This document shows, one piece after another, positions 33,701-44,727 of a stretch of DNA of 64,000 nucleotides; the first letter of the stretch is position 1; each line of letters begins with the position of its first letter. This stretch comes from Diplosphaera chodatii (Eukaryota > Chlorophyta > Trebouxiophyceae > Prasiolales > Stichococcaceae), in NCBI GenBank assembly GCA_032358165.1, contig JAALGY010000041.1, positions 2,480,001 through 2,544,000 of the forward strand, in the 5' to 3' direction. The position numbers and the translations under genes were made by a program. The notes under the pieces were generated by a model. It had not been told where the DNA came from, made no database searches, and worked only from the letters and a program-made list of their open reading frames with translations.

Positions 33701-36122
33701 GGTGCAGCTGCAATTCAATTGACCACTGTACCACCGGGTACGAGGATGCTGCACATCAGCTGCCAAGGAGGAGGAATATTGCGTCGGAAATGATGCACAG
33801 GCCCGATCACCTGGCCGCCAGCGCCCCCCTGCGATGAGGTCCGAATCACCGTTCCATCGGCTCCCCAATGCCCCGCAGTGTAGGTTCCTGGAAACTTGTC
33901 CGTGGTGGTCCTCCTGCAATGCAGATTCCCGCCAGTTGTCAGCAGATCAGCGTTGCATGAGCGTGCGCTGCTGGAGGCTTGGACACCGTGGTATGCTCAC
34001 AGCAGGTCAAGTCCAGCGGGCAGTGAACGACGACTGGCCACTAGAGGGCATGCACTCATGTGCTGCTCCTGTTGTGCTGACCATCGGTGCACGGGTGTGT
34101 ACATCCTGTTGTGCATCAGACGCCTGAGAGGGCTCGCCTGAGGGTGGCCAGGTGCTCATCGGTGATGCCATGGGCTTTGTTGCCGACCGGCAGCCCGCAT
34201 GCCCGCACCGCCTCTGCCAGGCCACCCTTCAGCACGAGGCATGCTTGAATGTCATATGCTTGACGGAAAAAGCCGAGACGTGATAAGGTCCTTTTGCATA
34301 TCAATTCCATGGTGAGCCTGCATGCGCACACTGAAGCACATAACGATTGCACTAATTGACCATGTGCAATCTCTTGTGAAGTAGTGCGCATGCATTTTTA
34401 CAGCCGTGCTGTGAATTTCAACCACCAGGCCTCGTGCAGGCAGTGCATTGCTTGACAGGTGGCACACCTTGAGCCGAGGTTGCCAATCATCAGTGCACAC
34501 AGCATGAGCGCTGCCCAATCACCCCCCTGCAGCACCACATGAGTCTGAATTGCTGAAGATCCTCTGCCATAAGTACATCAGTCTGTTGGGTTGCTAATGC
34601 TCGCTGTCGTTGTGAAGCAGGTCTGCCGAATATCACCTGGAGACCAAGGACGACCCTCGACCGTGAAACGCTGCCGTCCCCCACAAGCAGTCCCACCAAG
34701 TATGCGCGAAGCGGCGGGCTGAGCTGCGACCAAAGCTGCTCGCGTGATATCCGCCTGAACAGTCGTTGCTCTAGGGCGTCCATCAGCTCCGGCGCATGCA
34801 ACTGGACAAAGTTGCGCAGCTCTTGCTCGCTCCGCATGGGCAGGATGCGCGCCTCCTCGTAGTCTGCATTCCATGGAGTCACGCAGGTGTGTGTGTCAGC
34901 TCTGCATCGCCACATCTTGTCATCAATAGAGTGGATGGCTATCACAAATGTGACGTGAGGTCACCAGAGTCATGCAAGTGATGTCCCGAGACCATTATGC
35001 AAGCCACATACCGCACACGAGGGATACAGCACAAGCACCCGACTCACTGGTGAACGGCTGCAGCTGCAACCGCTCCAGGTCCAGATGCTCCATGTGCTGC
35101 TGCGCTGCCTCCACGAGCTCACAAAGCTGCTCGACGATGTTGCCGTCATTGGATTGCCGCATCATCGTGCATGCACTCAGGTGGATTGCCTTGTCCAGCT
35201 CCTCTGCCTTGGACACCACCATCGTCATGGACAGGTTGTCCTGCAAACACAGCCAATGGCAACCTGACTCCACCAATGCCTGCAGCAGTCCGTGGTCGAT
35301 TTTGGTGCACCGCGCCCCTCTTGGGCAGCAAGTTGCTACATGCGCAATTCGTCACTGATGCAAGAGACAAAGACGCACTGAGACTGGGCAGTGGTCAAAG
35401 AAGGAGTCAAAGCTGCCGTCTTCAGTGGCCAACCACATGAGGAATCTGGTAGCCATGTCCTCCGACCTGCGGCCAGCAGCGATAACTGACCATCGTCTCG
35501 TGATAAAGCAGCCAACCAACGGACAGCATGCAAACGATAGCTGCAGGCACTAGAGGGCAGACCCCACCAGCATCGCACGCCGTCCAGGAAGACTTCTGCA
35601 GTGGCTGGGTATATGTCTGGCGACATTATCGGCCATGCAAAGCTGACCAGCCAAGCCATCCTATACTTCCCACTGCAGCAGGCAGGAGGAGTACAGAAGT
35701 CTGCTCACAGTCTGCGATGCATGCACGCTGCAGCACTGCACACTGACAGGACGTTTCAGTGCGAGCATTGCAGATTCACAGACGCAAGCCAAGGAGCTCA
35801 CGTATAGTGAGGCACAACAACAGCCAGGTGCTCCACGCCAAGGCGCCCCAGGTGCCGCAGCAGCAGCGGTTCCAGCAGCTGTGCTAGGCTCTCTGCCTGC
35901 TGCCTGTCATCTGCAGCCAGCCGCAGGACCGCCCAAGCACTGACATTTGGCTGCTGCTTGCTGTCTGCCTCGTATGCAGCGTTCAAGCTGCTGCATGATG
36001 CATGTGCTGCACGGCGCAGCGCCTCCTCCACTGCCTGCAGGTCAGCATACTGCTGCTCGTTTGTTGCTGCATCCTGTTGCTCTGACATGGCCGCCTCTGA
36101 TGCGTCTTGCTGCTCAGCCATT
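27792..36122 (-). CDS. Large multi-exon protein(s) of unknown family
   Basis: A run of minus-strand exon-like blocks with proper splice signals, which I could not assign to a family. The likely start is ATG 36122 (MAEQQDASEAAMSEQQD, Ala/Gln/Glu-rich, then AWAVLRLAADDRQQAESLAQ). Blocks in order: ATRFLMWLATEDGSFDSFFD (35.4 kb), AEELDKAIHLSACTMMRQSN (35.2), LPMRSEQELRNFVQLHAPEL (34.8), YDIQACLVLKGGLAEAVRAC (34.2), LESTRWELVGTADTLRDFLL (33.4), DEWRFWLGMGRDGRTIRFSP (32.95), NNMGSGTWLAPGMLQLPTVT (32.8), DIAGLKNRLDGGYSVVSGSA (32.55), HPVVRPAHQAMLSFPYASGV (32.35), LQFDTLHLCVADDLFGLAGQ (32.15), GKPEDFKGITNAEWRMLMQD (31.85), GVTQLTASDSIFGVMHRQCR (31.65), ELQLVASWRLTKKSRAAGII (30.75), and WIELYDPRRPNWAVGRGRFA with a hydrophobic stretch (29.9). 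The region 29.5-27.8 kb is low-complexity; the proposed stop at 27,792-27,794 is a guess. This may be one gene of about 8 kb or two in series. Confidence 0.5.
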
Positions 36123-36346
36123 GCCCTGCTGCCCTGGTGCCGCTGCCGGGGAGCTGCTACATTGTTTGTAGGTGGTCTGCAGGGCATCAAAACGCATGTC
36201 CTTCAGTCTGACTCTGAGTTTCTCTAGACGCACTCCCTTGCACATCATCCAATGGCGTAGGTGTACATGACGTGGTAGCATAATGTCACAAATGGTATGC
36301 CACCATGAGGCACGAGTCAGCACACTGCCAAACTGGGCATCTTCAC

Positions 36347-37055
36347 TCAGCGGCCCGTGACAATCAAGGGCTTCACCTCAGCGGCAGGCGCAGCGCTGCT
36401 GTTTGTAAGTGCCTGCAAGGAGGGAAAATCTTTGACAAAGGAAGGAAGCCAGTTGCTGGCGTACTTCTGGTCAGCCACTGTCGACATCCAAAAGAGGAGG
36501 GCGTCACCTTGGAGTGGATCGTATTGTAGGTGTCGCCTGCACCTACAATACCTGCATATCGGAGACCGTGCCCAGCTGGTATGCAGCAGTCGCAGATCAT
36601 AGAACACCTGAATCTGTGCATGGATTGCAGTCGGTGCATGCAGGAATGTGCATGACGGTGTCAGGCTCGCACCTTAGTATAGTTGGAGCAAAGGACCTTC
36701 AGCAGCGTGGGAAACAACTCAGGCGCAGTCGCCGCCTCGTACCGACTGGGCCCCTGAACGACAGCAAACCATTGAGCTCTTCCAGATGCACGAGCCACAA
36801 GCTCGCATCACCACCTGTATGTGTTGCTGCACAACGGTTGACCGATTTTGTCATACGTGGATTTGCCTACTTGCTGAAGAGCAGGTTTGCTTCATATGCA
36901 GCAGAGCAGCACACGGAGCCATAGGCTTCCTCAGGCATAGCTGACAACATAGCAGTTTCAAGCGACGGATCGTTGACCGGGTCGGAGACGGGTGTTGCCG
37001 ATGCAGTTTCTAGAACGTGCAGGATTGCACCCGCCCAAGCAGTCGGCAAACCTAG
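36347..37055 (-). CDS. Unassigned small coding region
   Basis: Minus-strand blocks with splice-like borders: ETAMLSAMPEEAYGSVCCSA with AYEANLLFSK (about 36,895-36,970), a middle exon reading WFAVVQGPSRYEAATAPELF then PTLLKVLCSNYTK (about 36,670-36,770), and a last exon DALLFWMSTVADQKYASNWL...VKDFPSLQALTNSS ending at a stop at 36,347. Composition and the helix-like patterns look coding, but I do not recognise a family and the start is not defined. It lies downstream of, and on the same strand as, the partial ATG14 copy. It could therefore be the 3' part of a chimeric gene, or an independent gene. Confidence 0.35.
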
Positions 37056-38141
37056 CTAGCGCAGCATGAATGTCCATGCAGACTTGACGACTGACCTGCT
37101 TGACGCCTGCACAGCCGCCTCGCGGTGTGCCCTGCTCTCAGCAGCCGCCTTTGTCGCGCTTTTCGAGGAGAGGCTGACGTCACGCAGACTGCTGGCTGCT
37201 TGCAAGTGTATGCCGCCACTAAAACCGCCAACAGATAGACTGACCCTGTGTCCGCGACTTTGCCGTGCCCTCGCCAGCTAACTACATGCAAAGCAGAGGA
37301 CAGTGATTCGACAGCACTCCAAGCATACGCTGCATGCTGTAGTCAGGAAGGAAGCAGGAAGGGGTTTTGTGGTGACGCATGTCTTCAAAGGAATTGGGAT
37401 GCATTGCCGAATTCCCACGCAATCAAGGTTGCCAAGCATGCATGGTGCTCGTCGTAAGACCAGTACTGCAGCGACATACGGAGCATGTACACATTGCAAG
37501 GTGTCTTGGCCCTCAGACTGGCATCGGACGTCCAAAATGATAGTTCACAGCTTGGTTCAGAACCCTGTCAGCATGAAGCACAGCAGTGTCAGACATCCAA
37601 ATTTGTGCACGATCATTGGCAAGAAGGACCAGCATGTTGCTGACAGGCCTGCACATAATACCCACGCACATAGAAACACAAGGACCCTGCAGGTCCGCAC
37701 GTGCAGGGTGTTTCGGATGGTTGCTGATGTTGCTTGTCATGCATGCACGCTTCGCAGTTGTACGTGTCATGCGTACACAGTTGCAGTTCTCAGGAATCAC
37801 ACGGTACTGTCCAGTGTGATGTTCAGCCTACCATGCCTGGCCTGCTGAACCCTCCAACGCTCCGCTGCCCATCAAGTTTGCAGGTGCTCACTGCTGAAAA
37901 CGAGACACACCAGCGACTTACGGCTTGAGCCGATGTTAGTTTGGCGGCACCTGTCAGCAAGGTACACGTGACCAGCTGGCTGATTGCAACCGTGCACCTA
38001 CCACTCAACTCTAAGAACGCCGATGCCTGCCATGCTTCCATCCTGCCAGCATGCTTTAGGTGGCCCTGCAGCTTTCTGCTCAACGATTGCTTTATCGGGC
38101 AATCTCAATAGCAACAGCCCTGTGCAGCAGGCAGGACGCAC
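37056..38141. other. Region without a supportable gene
   Basis: About 1.1 kb between the small coding region and the partial ATG14 copy. A minus-strand block around 37,066-37,210 reads SATKAAAESRAHREAAVQAS and looks helical, while the opposite strand holds a 71-codon ATG frame over the same bases (37,066-37,281); I cannot decide between them. Nothing else is recognisable. The exons that should follow coiled-coil exon 4 of ATG14 are absent. Confidence 0.3.
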
Positions 38142-39003
38142 TTGGCGCGCTGCTGCGCGACGAGCTGGTCCATGACAAGCCCCAGCTGCAGGTGCTTGGT
38201 GCGCAGCATGTCGGGCACCACCGCCTCCAGCAGTTCTGCCCGCCTCGCCAGCAGCTGCAGGATACGCATGCTCTTGTTGCCCCAGCATATTCGGCACATC
38301 AGCCTCAACGCAGGCAACGTTGCAGCTGCGATGCGGCTTGAATCTGAGCGTGCATGCATGCTGCATGCGGTGAGACTTCAAGGCACCTGCTTCTCTGCAG
38401 CCGTGACAGCAGCCCGCCGCGCCTCATTGCGCGCTGCTGCAGTGCGGATGGCAGCCCGCGCTGCACGGCAGCAAGTGTGAGTTGAGTGTTGAGCCGTGGA
38501 TAGCTTTGCCATGCGAGTAGTGGGCAGCAGGCAAGGAGCACAGAACACTGCTGTATGAAAGGGCTGTTGCGCCTCACTCGTGTGCAGGCGCTCCTGTGCT
38601 GCAGCAGCACGCGCTGCAGCATGCTGCTGTGCTGTGTGTGCCTGCGCGATCTGGAGCCGCTGCTGCCTTTGAGCCTCCTGCTCCTGTAGAGCGATATCCA
38701 TGTGAGATCAGCATGTGCGCGGATCTCATCATGTGTCCCGACGAAGCTATGCATGTGTAGCTGGACCTCGCAACGATGCATCGCCAATGTTACCGAAGCA
38801 ACATGATAGAAGCTTGCAGTCCCGTACATCACCTGAAGCGCTGCTGCAAGAGCATCATGGGCAGCCTTGCATTTGGCCTGCGCCTCAGCTGAGAACTGCC
38901 GCTTCTCCCGCAGCGCCTGGTTCACGCAGTCCGCGCACCGCAACGGCCTCTTGGAGCTGTGACACACCAGGCAGCCGTGGCAGTCGGCTGCCTGGTTGCT
39001 CAT
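38142..39003 (-). CDS. Partial ATG14 paralogue (Cys-rich and coiled-coil exons only)
   Basis: ATG 39003 opens MSNQAADCHGCLVCHSSK with LRCADCVNQALREKRQ, almost identical to the start of ATG14 at 26,809. Three further exons correspond one to one: EQEAQRQQRLQIAQAHTAQQ (about 38,585-38,690), AARNEARRAAVTAAEKQ (about 38,400-38,460) and LLARRAELLEAVVPDMLRTK...QLVAQQRAK (38,254-38,142). All four exons are open, keep the same phases and have intact donor and acceptor dinucleotides, including a conserved final donor gtgcg. No homologue of the following ATG14 exons, which carry the conserved C-terminal half, lies downstream. It would encode a short Cys-rich coiled-coil protein able in principle to bind ATG6 without the rest of ATG14, or be the head of a chimeric gene with the coding region at 36.3-37.1 kb, or be a decaying pseudogene. 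Expression cannot be judged from sequence. Confidence 0.7.
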
Positions 39004-39351
39004 GACATCAGCATGGGTAGGGACTGCTGTAGTCTGTCCATGACTGGGAGCCTGCTGAGCAATACCTCTGGCGAGTTACACAGCAGCAAAGGCTCACAGG
39101 GAGCGCTTGCTGACAAGACAGCGTACTGCAACGCCGAGTGCTCAGACTCTGTGTAAGTTGGTCGGGCTGTCCTGCTTGCACAACAATCGCAGGCTGCATG
39201 TGACGCAGGAGAGCAGGTTACGACTAGCACTGCGGAGCAGCCACGGGTTGACAGCCATGTAGCCATGTCAGATGGCAAGTGCACAGCTGAGCAAGTGGGT
39301 GTTGTATCCCTACTGCAGCATGGGCAGATCAACCTTGGACAACACAAACAG
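38142..39351 (-). repeat. Segmental duplication, copy B
   Basis: Direct-orientation partner of 25,952-27,180, separated from it by about 11 kb that contains the unassigned large gene. The distance from start codon to the shared 26-base upstream block is 323 bases (346 in copy A). Exons 1 and 4 are about 95% identical by eye; intron sequences are unrelated by eye. Confidence 0.85.
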
Positions 39352-39588
39352 CCAAGAGGTCGACATCAACTGCATCACAGACGCAGTTCGCCACAGATCT
39401 GCCAGACTGACTGACTGGATCTTATCGTACTTGTGCGCTGCGAGACAGGATACACTCTGACGAAAATTGCGACGAACTGATCTTGAGTTGCGTGCAGCAC
39501 GGCTGGACCGTTGTGCATCCCGTGGCTCAGGTGCAAGCTTGTGCTGGTACGACCCGTGGTCGCCGCGTTGAGACGCATTCCGTGAGAT
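39004..39588. promoter_or_regulatory. Divergent spacer between partial ATG14 copy and DNAAF4-like gene
   Basis: 585 bases holding the 5' flank carried with the ATG14 duplication (identity block at 39,326-39,351) and the promoter side of the DNAAF4-like gene. No coding signal seen. Confidence 0.4.
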
Positions 39589-41248
39589 ATGCCTGCTTCT
39601 CCGTCATACGAGTGGGAAGAGACCGAGGCTGCAGTCACTGTCAAGGTCTGCCGGCGCGGCCTTCCTCGTGGCAACCATGACATGCTGTCGACAGGTCAGG
39701 CTCTTGATGGGCGCTCATCTCACTTTCAAACGTCCTCCAGCTCTCGTCTACTTGTGCTGCATACGCTGCGTGTTTGCAGATATGTTGCTCAAGGTCAGCG
39801 CATCGCCATACCTCCTGCTGCTGGACCTCTTCGAGGAGGTCGACTCAGCAGCAACGACGGCTGTGATTGACGAAGAACACATCATTTTCACGCTGCAAAA
39901 GGTCAGTCCTTAGTCTGTTTTGCATACGCAGCGAAAACCTGCATGCATGCCGGTCCTGTGCCGTCATTCTCGTTGCACATGCGCCACCTGAACGCCCACG
40001 TTGTGGTTCCTGCAGAAAAGGCCAGGTGTGTGGGGCAGGGTCACGGCGCAGGGCAGCAAGGCGGACATAGTGCGCCGCCGCGAGGCTTCGATGGCGGCGG
40101 CCTATGACCGGCTGCGGGCGGAGGATGCTGCAAGGGCAGAGTTACGCCGGAAAGGCGCAATGTGAGGCTTGTAACACAGATGCACGACATCCTGCATGCT
40201 GAACACACTGCCTGCACTTCTGCAGTCAGACGACGCAGCTGTACCATGCCAACAACTGCTGCCTCGTCAATAATCACTCAGTGGCTGGTGGTTAGGGATC
40301 GGGTGGACCGGAAGTACTTAAAGATCGAGCGGGGCATGGATGCAGACATCGCAGCCCATGATACAAGAATGGCCCGTACAAAGCAGGATGTGTCACAATG
40401 GAAGTCCAGCGAGTTACTGCCAGCCCCGCCAGCAGCGAGTGGTGAGATCAAGTCAGCCAGCACAACCTAGTGTGCAATGCATGCATGCCACCTTGTCTCC
40501 ACGCGGAGGTCATCATGTCACGGCAGGTGCACATGAAGCAGCTCAGTGGCAGCAACCAGCCAGAAGCGCCGCGAGGGAGCCTGGCTCTGAGGACAGCTCG
40601 GACAGTGACAGCGAGCCAGTGGCGGTGGATCACCCCGACTATCATGGCCGCGGCTGGCAGCCGTCGAAAACCAGAGCACAGTCGAAGCACCCTCTGAAAT
40701 CGGCAACCTGCAATCCCAATGGACAGTCGAGAAGTGCTCAGTGGGATTGCATCAGCACAGACAGCAGCGACAGTGACGATGAGGGCGGCAGCCGCCAGCC
40801 ACTGAAGGAGGTCAGCACCCGCAGGGAGGCACCACTGGTGGAAAAACCAGAGTGAGTGGCCCAAATCAGGAGAGCGAGATGGGAACAGTTGCCAGCTCCC
40901 ATCTTGGGCTCAATTGTGAAAAATTTAGATACATCGGCAAGATGTCATGACATTTGGATGACCATTGCAGGCCCCCGCCTCCGATCAAGCCTGCGCCTCG
41001 CAGCTGCCTGCCATCAATCAAGGTGCTGGCATGCGTTCATCTCGGTGAACGGATGACGTCATGAGACTCCTGGCATATGCGCATCGATCCCTGTGCTCAG
41101 TCGTTTCTTGGCCTCGCAGGTGGAGTTTACAGACATACACAAGAAGCCCGGTCTCCCAGCCCGCACGAAGCTGCCTGATGATGACCCAGTGGCTGCCCCT
41201 CCAATTGAGAAGAAGCTCCAGCATCCTCTTCTGTCGTCTATGTCCTGA
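39589..41248 (+). CDS. DNAAF4: DNAAF4/DYX1C1-like CS-domain protein without TPR region
   Basis: DNAAF4 is a cytoplasmic HSP90 co-chaperone needed to preassemble axonemal dynein arms. Seven exons join cleanly in frame: 39,589-39,694, 39,780-39,901, 40,016-40,161, 40,296-40,441, then exons starting near 40,526, 40,970 and 41,120. The N-terminus YEWEETEAAVTVKV, followed by KVSASPYLLLLDLFEEVDSA and DEEHIIFTLQKK with PGVWGRVTAQG, is a CS/p23 domain in the DNAAF4 arrangement. A basic helical stretch (IVRRREASMAAAYDRLRAED) and RKYLKIERGMDADIAAHDTR follow. An acidic Ser/Asp-rich linker leads to PPPPIKPAPR and VEFTDIHKKPGLPARTKLPD, resembling the segment that precedes the TPRs in DNAAF4. The frame then ends LLSSMS at TGA 41,246-41,248, with no TPR repeats. 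The call rests on the CS domain plus both linker motifs. Loss of TPRs may be real or reflect a missed alternative last exon. Confidence 0.8.
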
Positions 41249-41255
41249 CCTCATG

Positions 41256-41260
41256 TGTAA
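41256..41260 (+). terminator. Possible TGTAA polyadenylation signal of the DNAAF4-like gene
   Basis: TGTAA, the usual polyadenylation signal of green algae, occurs eight bases after the stop codon. That is closer than typical and the pentamer is common by chance, so support is weak. Confidence 0.25.
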
Positions 41261-41500
41261 GCCAGCTACATGCTGCTGCAGCATAGTCTGCTGCACAGGA
41301 TGATTTCACTGAAAGTGTTCCTGTGCGGTACCGTGCTGCAGTATATTGCATGGCCTGCGTTGCCACTATTCAACATTAAATGCGCCTCTTGATCCTATCT
41401 GTCCTATCACCCTAGGCTACAACGTTGAAGTTGAGACTGAGTCATGCCGACAAACGGTTATGAAGAATCGTAGATTAAGCACAAGCCACTGCCACCACCG

Positions 41501-43741
41501 TCACGCCCAGATTGCCAGCAACGACATGAGGCCAAATCCCAGCGTGAGCATGCCCAGTTTAGACAACCGGTGGTCGGGGTTGCTCAGCTCGCGCGGCAAA
41601 ACCTCCATCATGGCAACGTACAGGAATGTGCCTGCAAGTGACAAGCAGAGTCTTACAACAGGTACAAGCTTCTGCGGTCTTGCATTGGAAAGGTTCTGAT
41701 AGTGGCAATGTGCATGTATAGCAGCAGCATGACACTTCGCTTAACGACAGCAGCAAGGGATGGCTCAACCAATATTGTTGCACCTGATGCCAGCGCGCTG
41801 ACAGCAGCTGCACCATTGGAGGTCGTCCATGCGGACAGCACCACCCCGATGCCAATGCCAACTGGTGTTGCTAGCGCGAAGGTTGCAATGACGGACCAGA
41901 ACTGCAATAGACATTGCTCGGGTCAGACTGCCATGCGCTTGGCATTGCCCTGCACGGTGCTCATTCACGGGTGTGCTATCTCAGAGCAGCACTTGGCATT
42001 TCTCGACAAGGGGCGACCCAATGCCACTTATGGCTACCTTGCTAATGTCTGCATCTGACTCCACGATGGATGAGCCCAACGCATAGGCGGCCAACCCCTT
42101 GTGCGCCTGGATCGCGATGAAGATGTGCAGGCTGTTGACGACATCCTCCTGCGCACCCAGCGCTGCACCCTGCAGGCACCATTGCTAGTTGTGTGCACTG
42201 TGCGGCCCGACCACCAGCAGCAGCCGCCCTCGGCCTGTGCAACTCCAGGAAGTGACGGCCAGAGGATACACTGATAGGATGCACACAACGGCACCCGCAC
42301 CAATCACGCAAATCACCAAAGAGTGTGCACAGGGACACAGATTCTGCTGCCAATGTGTCAAGCACGCACCTCCAGCAGCGAGTGGAAGGTGAGTGCAACA
42401 GCCATCAGCACTGCCGTAAGGAAAGAGACCTGCGGCCGCTGCCCAGCGGACGCTGCCCCGTCCGCCTCCTCCCCATCAGCCTCTGACCCCGCGTCTGAGC
42501 CTGCAGACATGAACATGTACCCCGCCTGCCGAGATGCTCTTGCAGTAGCACGCACACACACCAGACGCAAGCTGGTCATGCCTCGTGACTTTTGCTGTAG
42601 ACTGCTGGTCGTTGTAGCGCACCTGACAGGTTGGAGTAGTGCCCATTGGTTCGCCGCTCGGACTTGGGCTGCTCTATATCCAGCCGCGCCCTGCCAGTGC
42701 CGCCGCTGCCTTTCCTGCCGCTGGTTTCTAATTCGTCGCCGAACCTGATGCGCTCCTCCGCAGTCTGCTCAGCATCCCCGTTGCCAAGCGGACCATTGGC
42801 AGAGGCATCTGATGCATGCCGCCTGTGTTGTGATGCTTTCTGTTCCCGCCCAGCCACCTAAAAGAGTGACGTCGACCCGAACCTTGCACACTGTGAGCTG
42901 TGTAGGTCCAGTCCTCAAGCACATGCTGCTGCAAGCATCACATGCCGCCTTGAGCACTACCTGCTGCACTGCCGCGCCAAAGCAGTGGTGGTGACGCCGC
43001 CTGGGGCTGTGGGCGGATGGCGTGCTGCCGGCCAGCGTGTTGAGCATCTGCAGCTCCCCCTCAGCCTGTGCGACATGATTCCTCTCGTTGACTGCAAGAC
43101 CAACAGCTGTCGGTCTGGCCATTCTAGCCAGACAAAGTGAAGGCGACCAGGTCGACCATCAGGCGCGCGGGTAGTGGCACTGGGTCTGCGGGGGTGGCAC
43201 GCTGCCGGCGCACCAGTACAGGTATGTCCGGCGGGTGGTGGTTGGCTGCCTCCACCACCTGGTCTGCTATGAGGGTGGACATGAAGCCGCAGGCGCACAG
43301 GAACGGCGCCAGCGGGTACTTGAAGCTGCGCGTCAGCTGATCGATGGCGTCGCCCAGCAGGTGGCAAAAGCCCGCCGAGATCATGACTGCGCACGGGGCA
43401 CAACCTGTCGTCATCCCATGTGTAGCTGGCACAAAATACGCTGTCGTGCAGTCGTCGTCGCGCGGCGAGCGCACTGTGCGATGCACGTCGCTCACCGCCG
43501 GCGCTGAGCATGTTGCCGAGGACAAATGACAGGCTGCGCTGTCCTGTAGCCTTGCCCCTCCGTGACAGGATCACCGGCATGTAGGCTCCTGCTTGACACC
43601 ACATGGCAGTTTCACTTCAACCAATCGATATGGTACGTAGCTTGTGAATGCGCCGCCGGCTTCTGTGCGCTGCCTACCTATGAGCGCTGTGCCCGCAAGC
43701 ACGACAGCGGCGGACACATCGAAGAGCCACACGGCCACCAT
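41501..43741 (-). CDS. ZIP-family metal-ion transporter
   Basis: ZIP proteins carry zinc, iron or other divalent metals into the cytosol across plasma or organelle membranes. The first ATG is at 43741 (MVAVWLFDVSAAVVLAGTAL); the upstream open codons lack an ATG. An exon with YMPVILSRRGKATGQRSLSF and LGNMLSAG follows. Then come SAGFCHLLGDAIDQL with YPLAPFLCACGFMSTLIADQ (about 43,230-43,385), a variable His/Gly-poor loop region 43,100-42,500, VSFLTAVLMAVALTFHSLLE (about 42,380-42,440), the helix block ending KGLAAYALGSSIVESDADIS (about 42,045-42,110), FWSVIATFALATPVGIGIGV (about 41,850-41,905) and a last exon GTFLYVAMMEVLPREL...LSLLAIWA, stop 41,501-41,503. The FHSLLEG-type helix 4 and the AYALG..IV helix 5 positions carry the expected metal-site residues H, E and the SFHSVFEGLA-like context, supporting a ZIP1-3/IRT-type member. 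Exact substrate cannot be read. Confidence 0.88.
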
Positions 43742-44727
43742 GCCAGCACTCGATGTGTCAACGCCAGGTGGCGCTAGATTTGCGCTGCGCAAGCGCCTCC
43801 GCTAGCTGGACGGCATGTTCAGCATGCGCATCCGCGCAAGCCGACTGCGTGCGCTGAGCTCACATGCCAGGCACACTTGCTGTCACCCTCTCAGTTGTCT
43901 CAAACGGCGAGCTTCTGGCCACCACAACCACCCGTCTCTCCTAACGACCTTGGCGTGCTGCAAGCGCGGGCCGGTCCTGCCAGCAGGACAGTTTTCACGC
44001 ACCGGTGTGAGGCCGTATTCGCGGCAATCGAAGCGAAACAGATTGCCAACGAAGCCGAGCTGCTGCAATCACTTGCGCTAGCGTTGGTCAAGAGCGGTAA
44101 CTTGCTGCAGTTCTAGTCGGTGACACAACATGCTCCTTGCTCGCAGCAGCGTGTGGCATCCAGGGTTTGCGGTGAAGTGCTGGCGGGTGACGAGGTGATG
44201 ACGACTCCCTACTTGCTTGCGTGTTGACAAGCACGTCAACGTCCTGATCTGGGATGCTATGCTGTTGTTGACAACATTACAACGTACAAGTTGACGCTCG
44301 AATACTTCGCAACATGCGGGTGTGGCAGTGGCACGCCTGCCGCTCTACTTCAGCGGCGGGCAACTCCCCACAACTAATGCCACAAGGCCACGCCGCCGAC
44401 CAAACCACTGGGCCATCAGTCCTCGGTGCATACGCTGCTCAGCACGAAGAAACCCTAGGCTACAACTCTACAGTGTCAAGTTTGCAGCGCCACCAGCGTG
44501 ACCTGTGTGAAAACCTCTAGTGCCGACAGCAGCAGCTATGTGGTGGCTGCACGCAGTATGCAGTGCTCAATCTACACGCACATCGTCGTCCTGAGGGTCA
44601 GTGCTGCAACATGTCTATGTAACGCAATGTGCTGCCTGCTAGCCCACAGACGCTGCGAAGCGAAGCCAGCCAGTCCCGCTGCGAATGCCTGCGGGTGCGT
44701 GCGGCTGGCGCGCCTGCAGCAGGGGCA
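43742..44727. other. Spacer between ZIP transporter and receptor kinase genes
   Basis: About 1 kb between two minus-strand genes. The + strand has an ATG frame at 43,815-44,081 starting MFSMRIRASRLRALSSHARH, basic and presequence-like, and an overlapping frame ending HRCEAVFAAIEAKQIANEAE (to 44,116). A spliced small gene is conceivable but unsupported. Otherwise this must hold the ZIP 5' flank and the kinase gene's 3' UTR. Confidence 0.3.
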
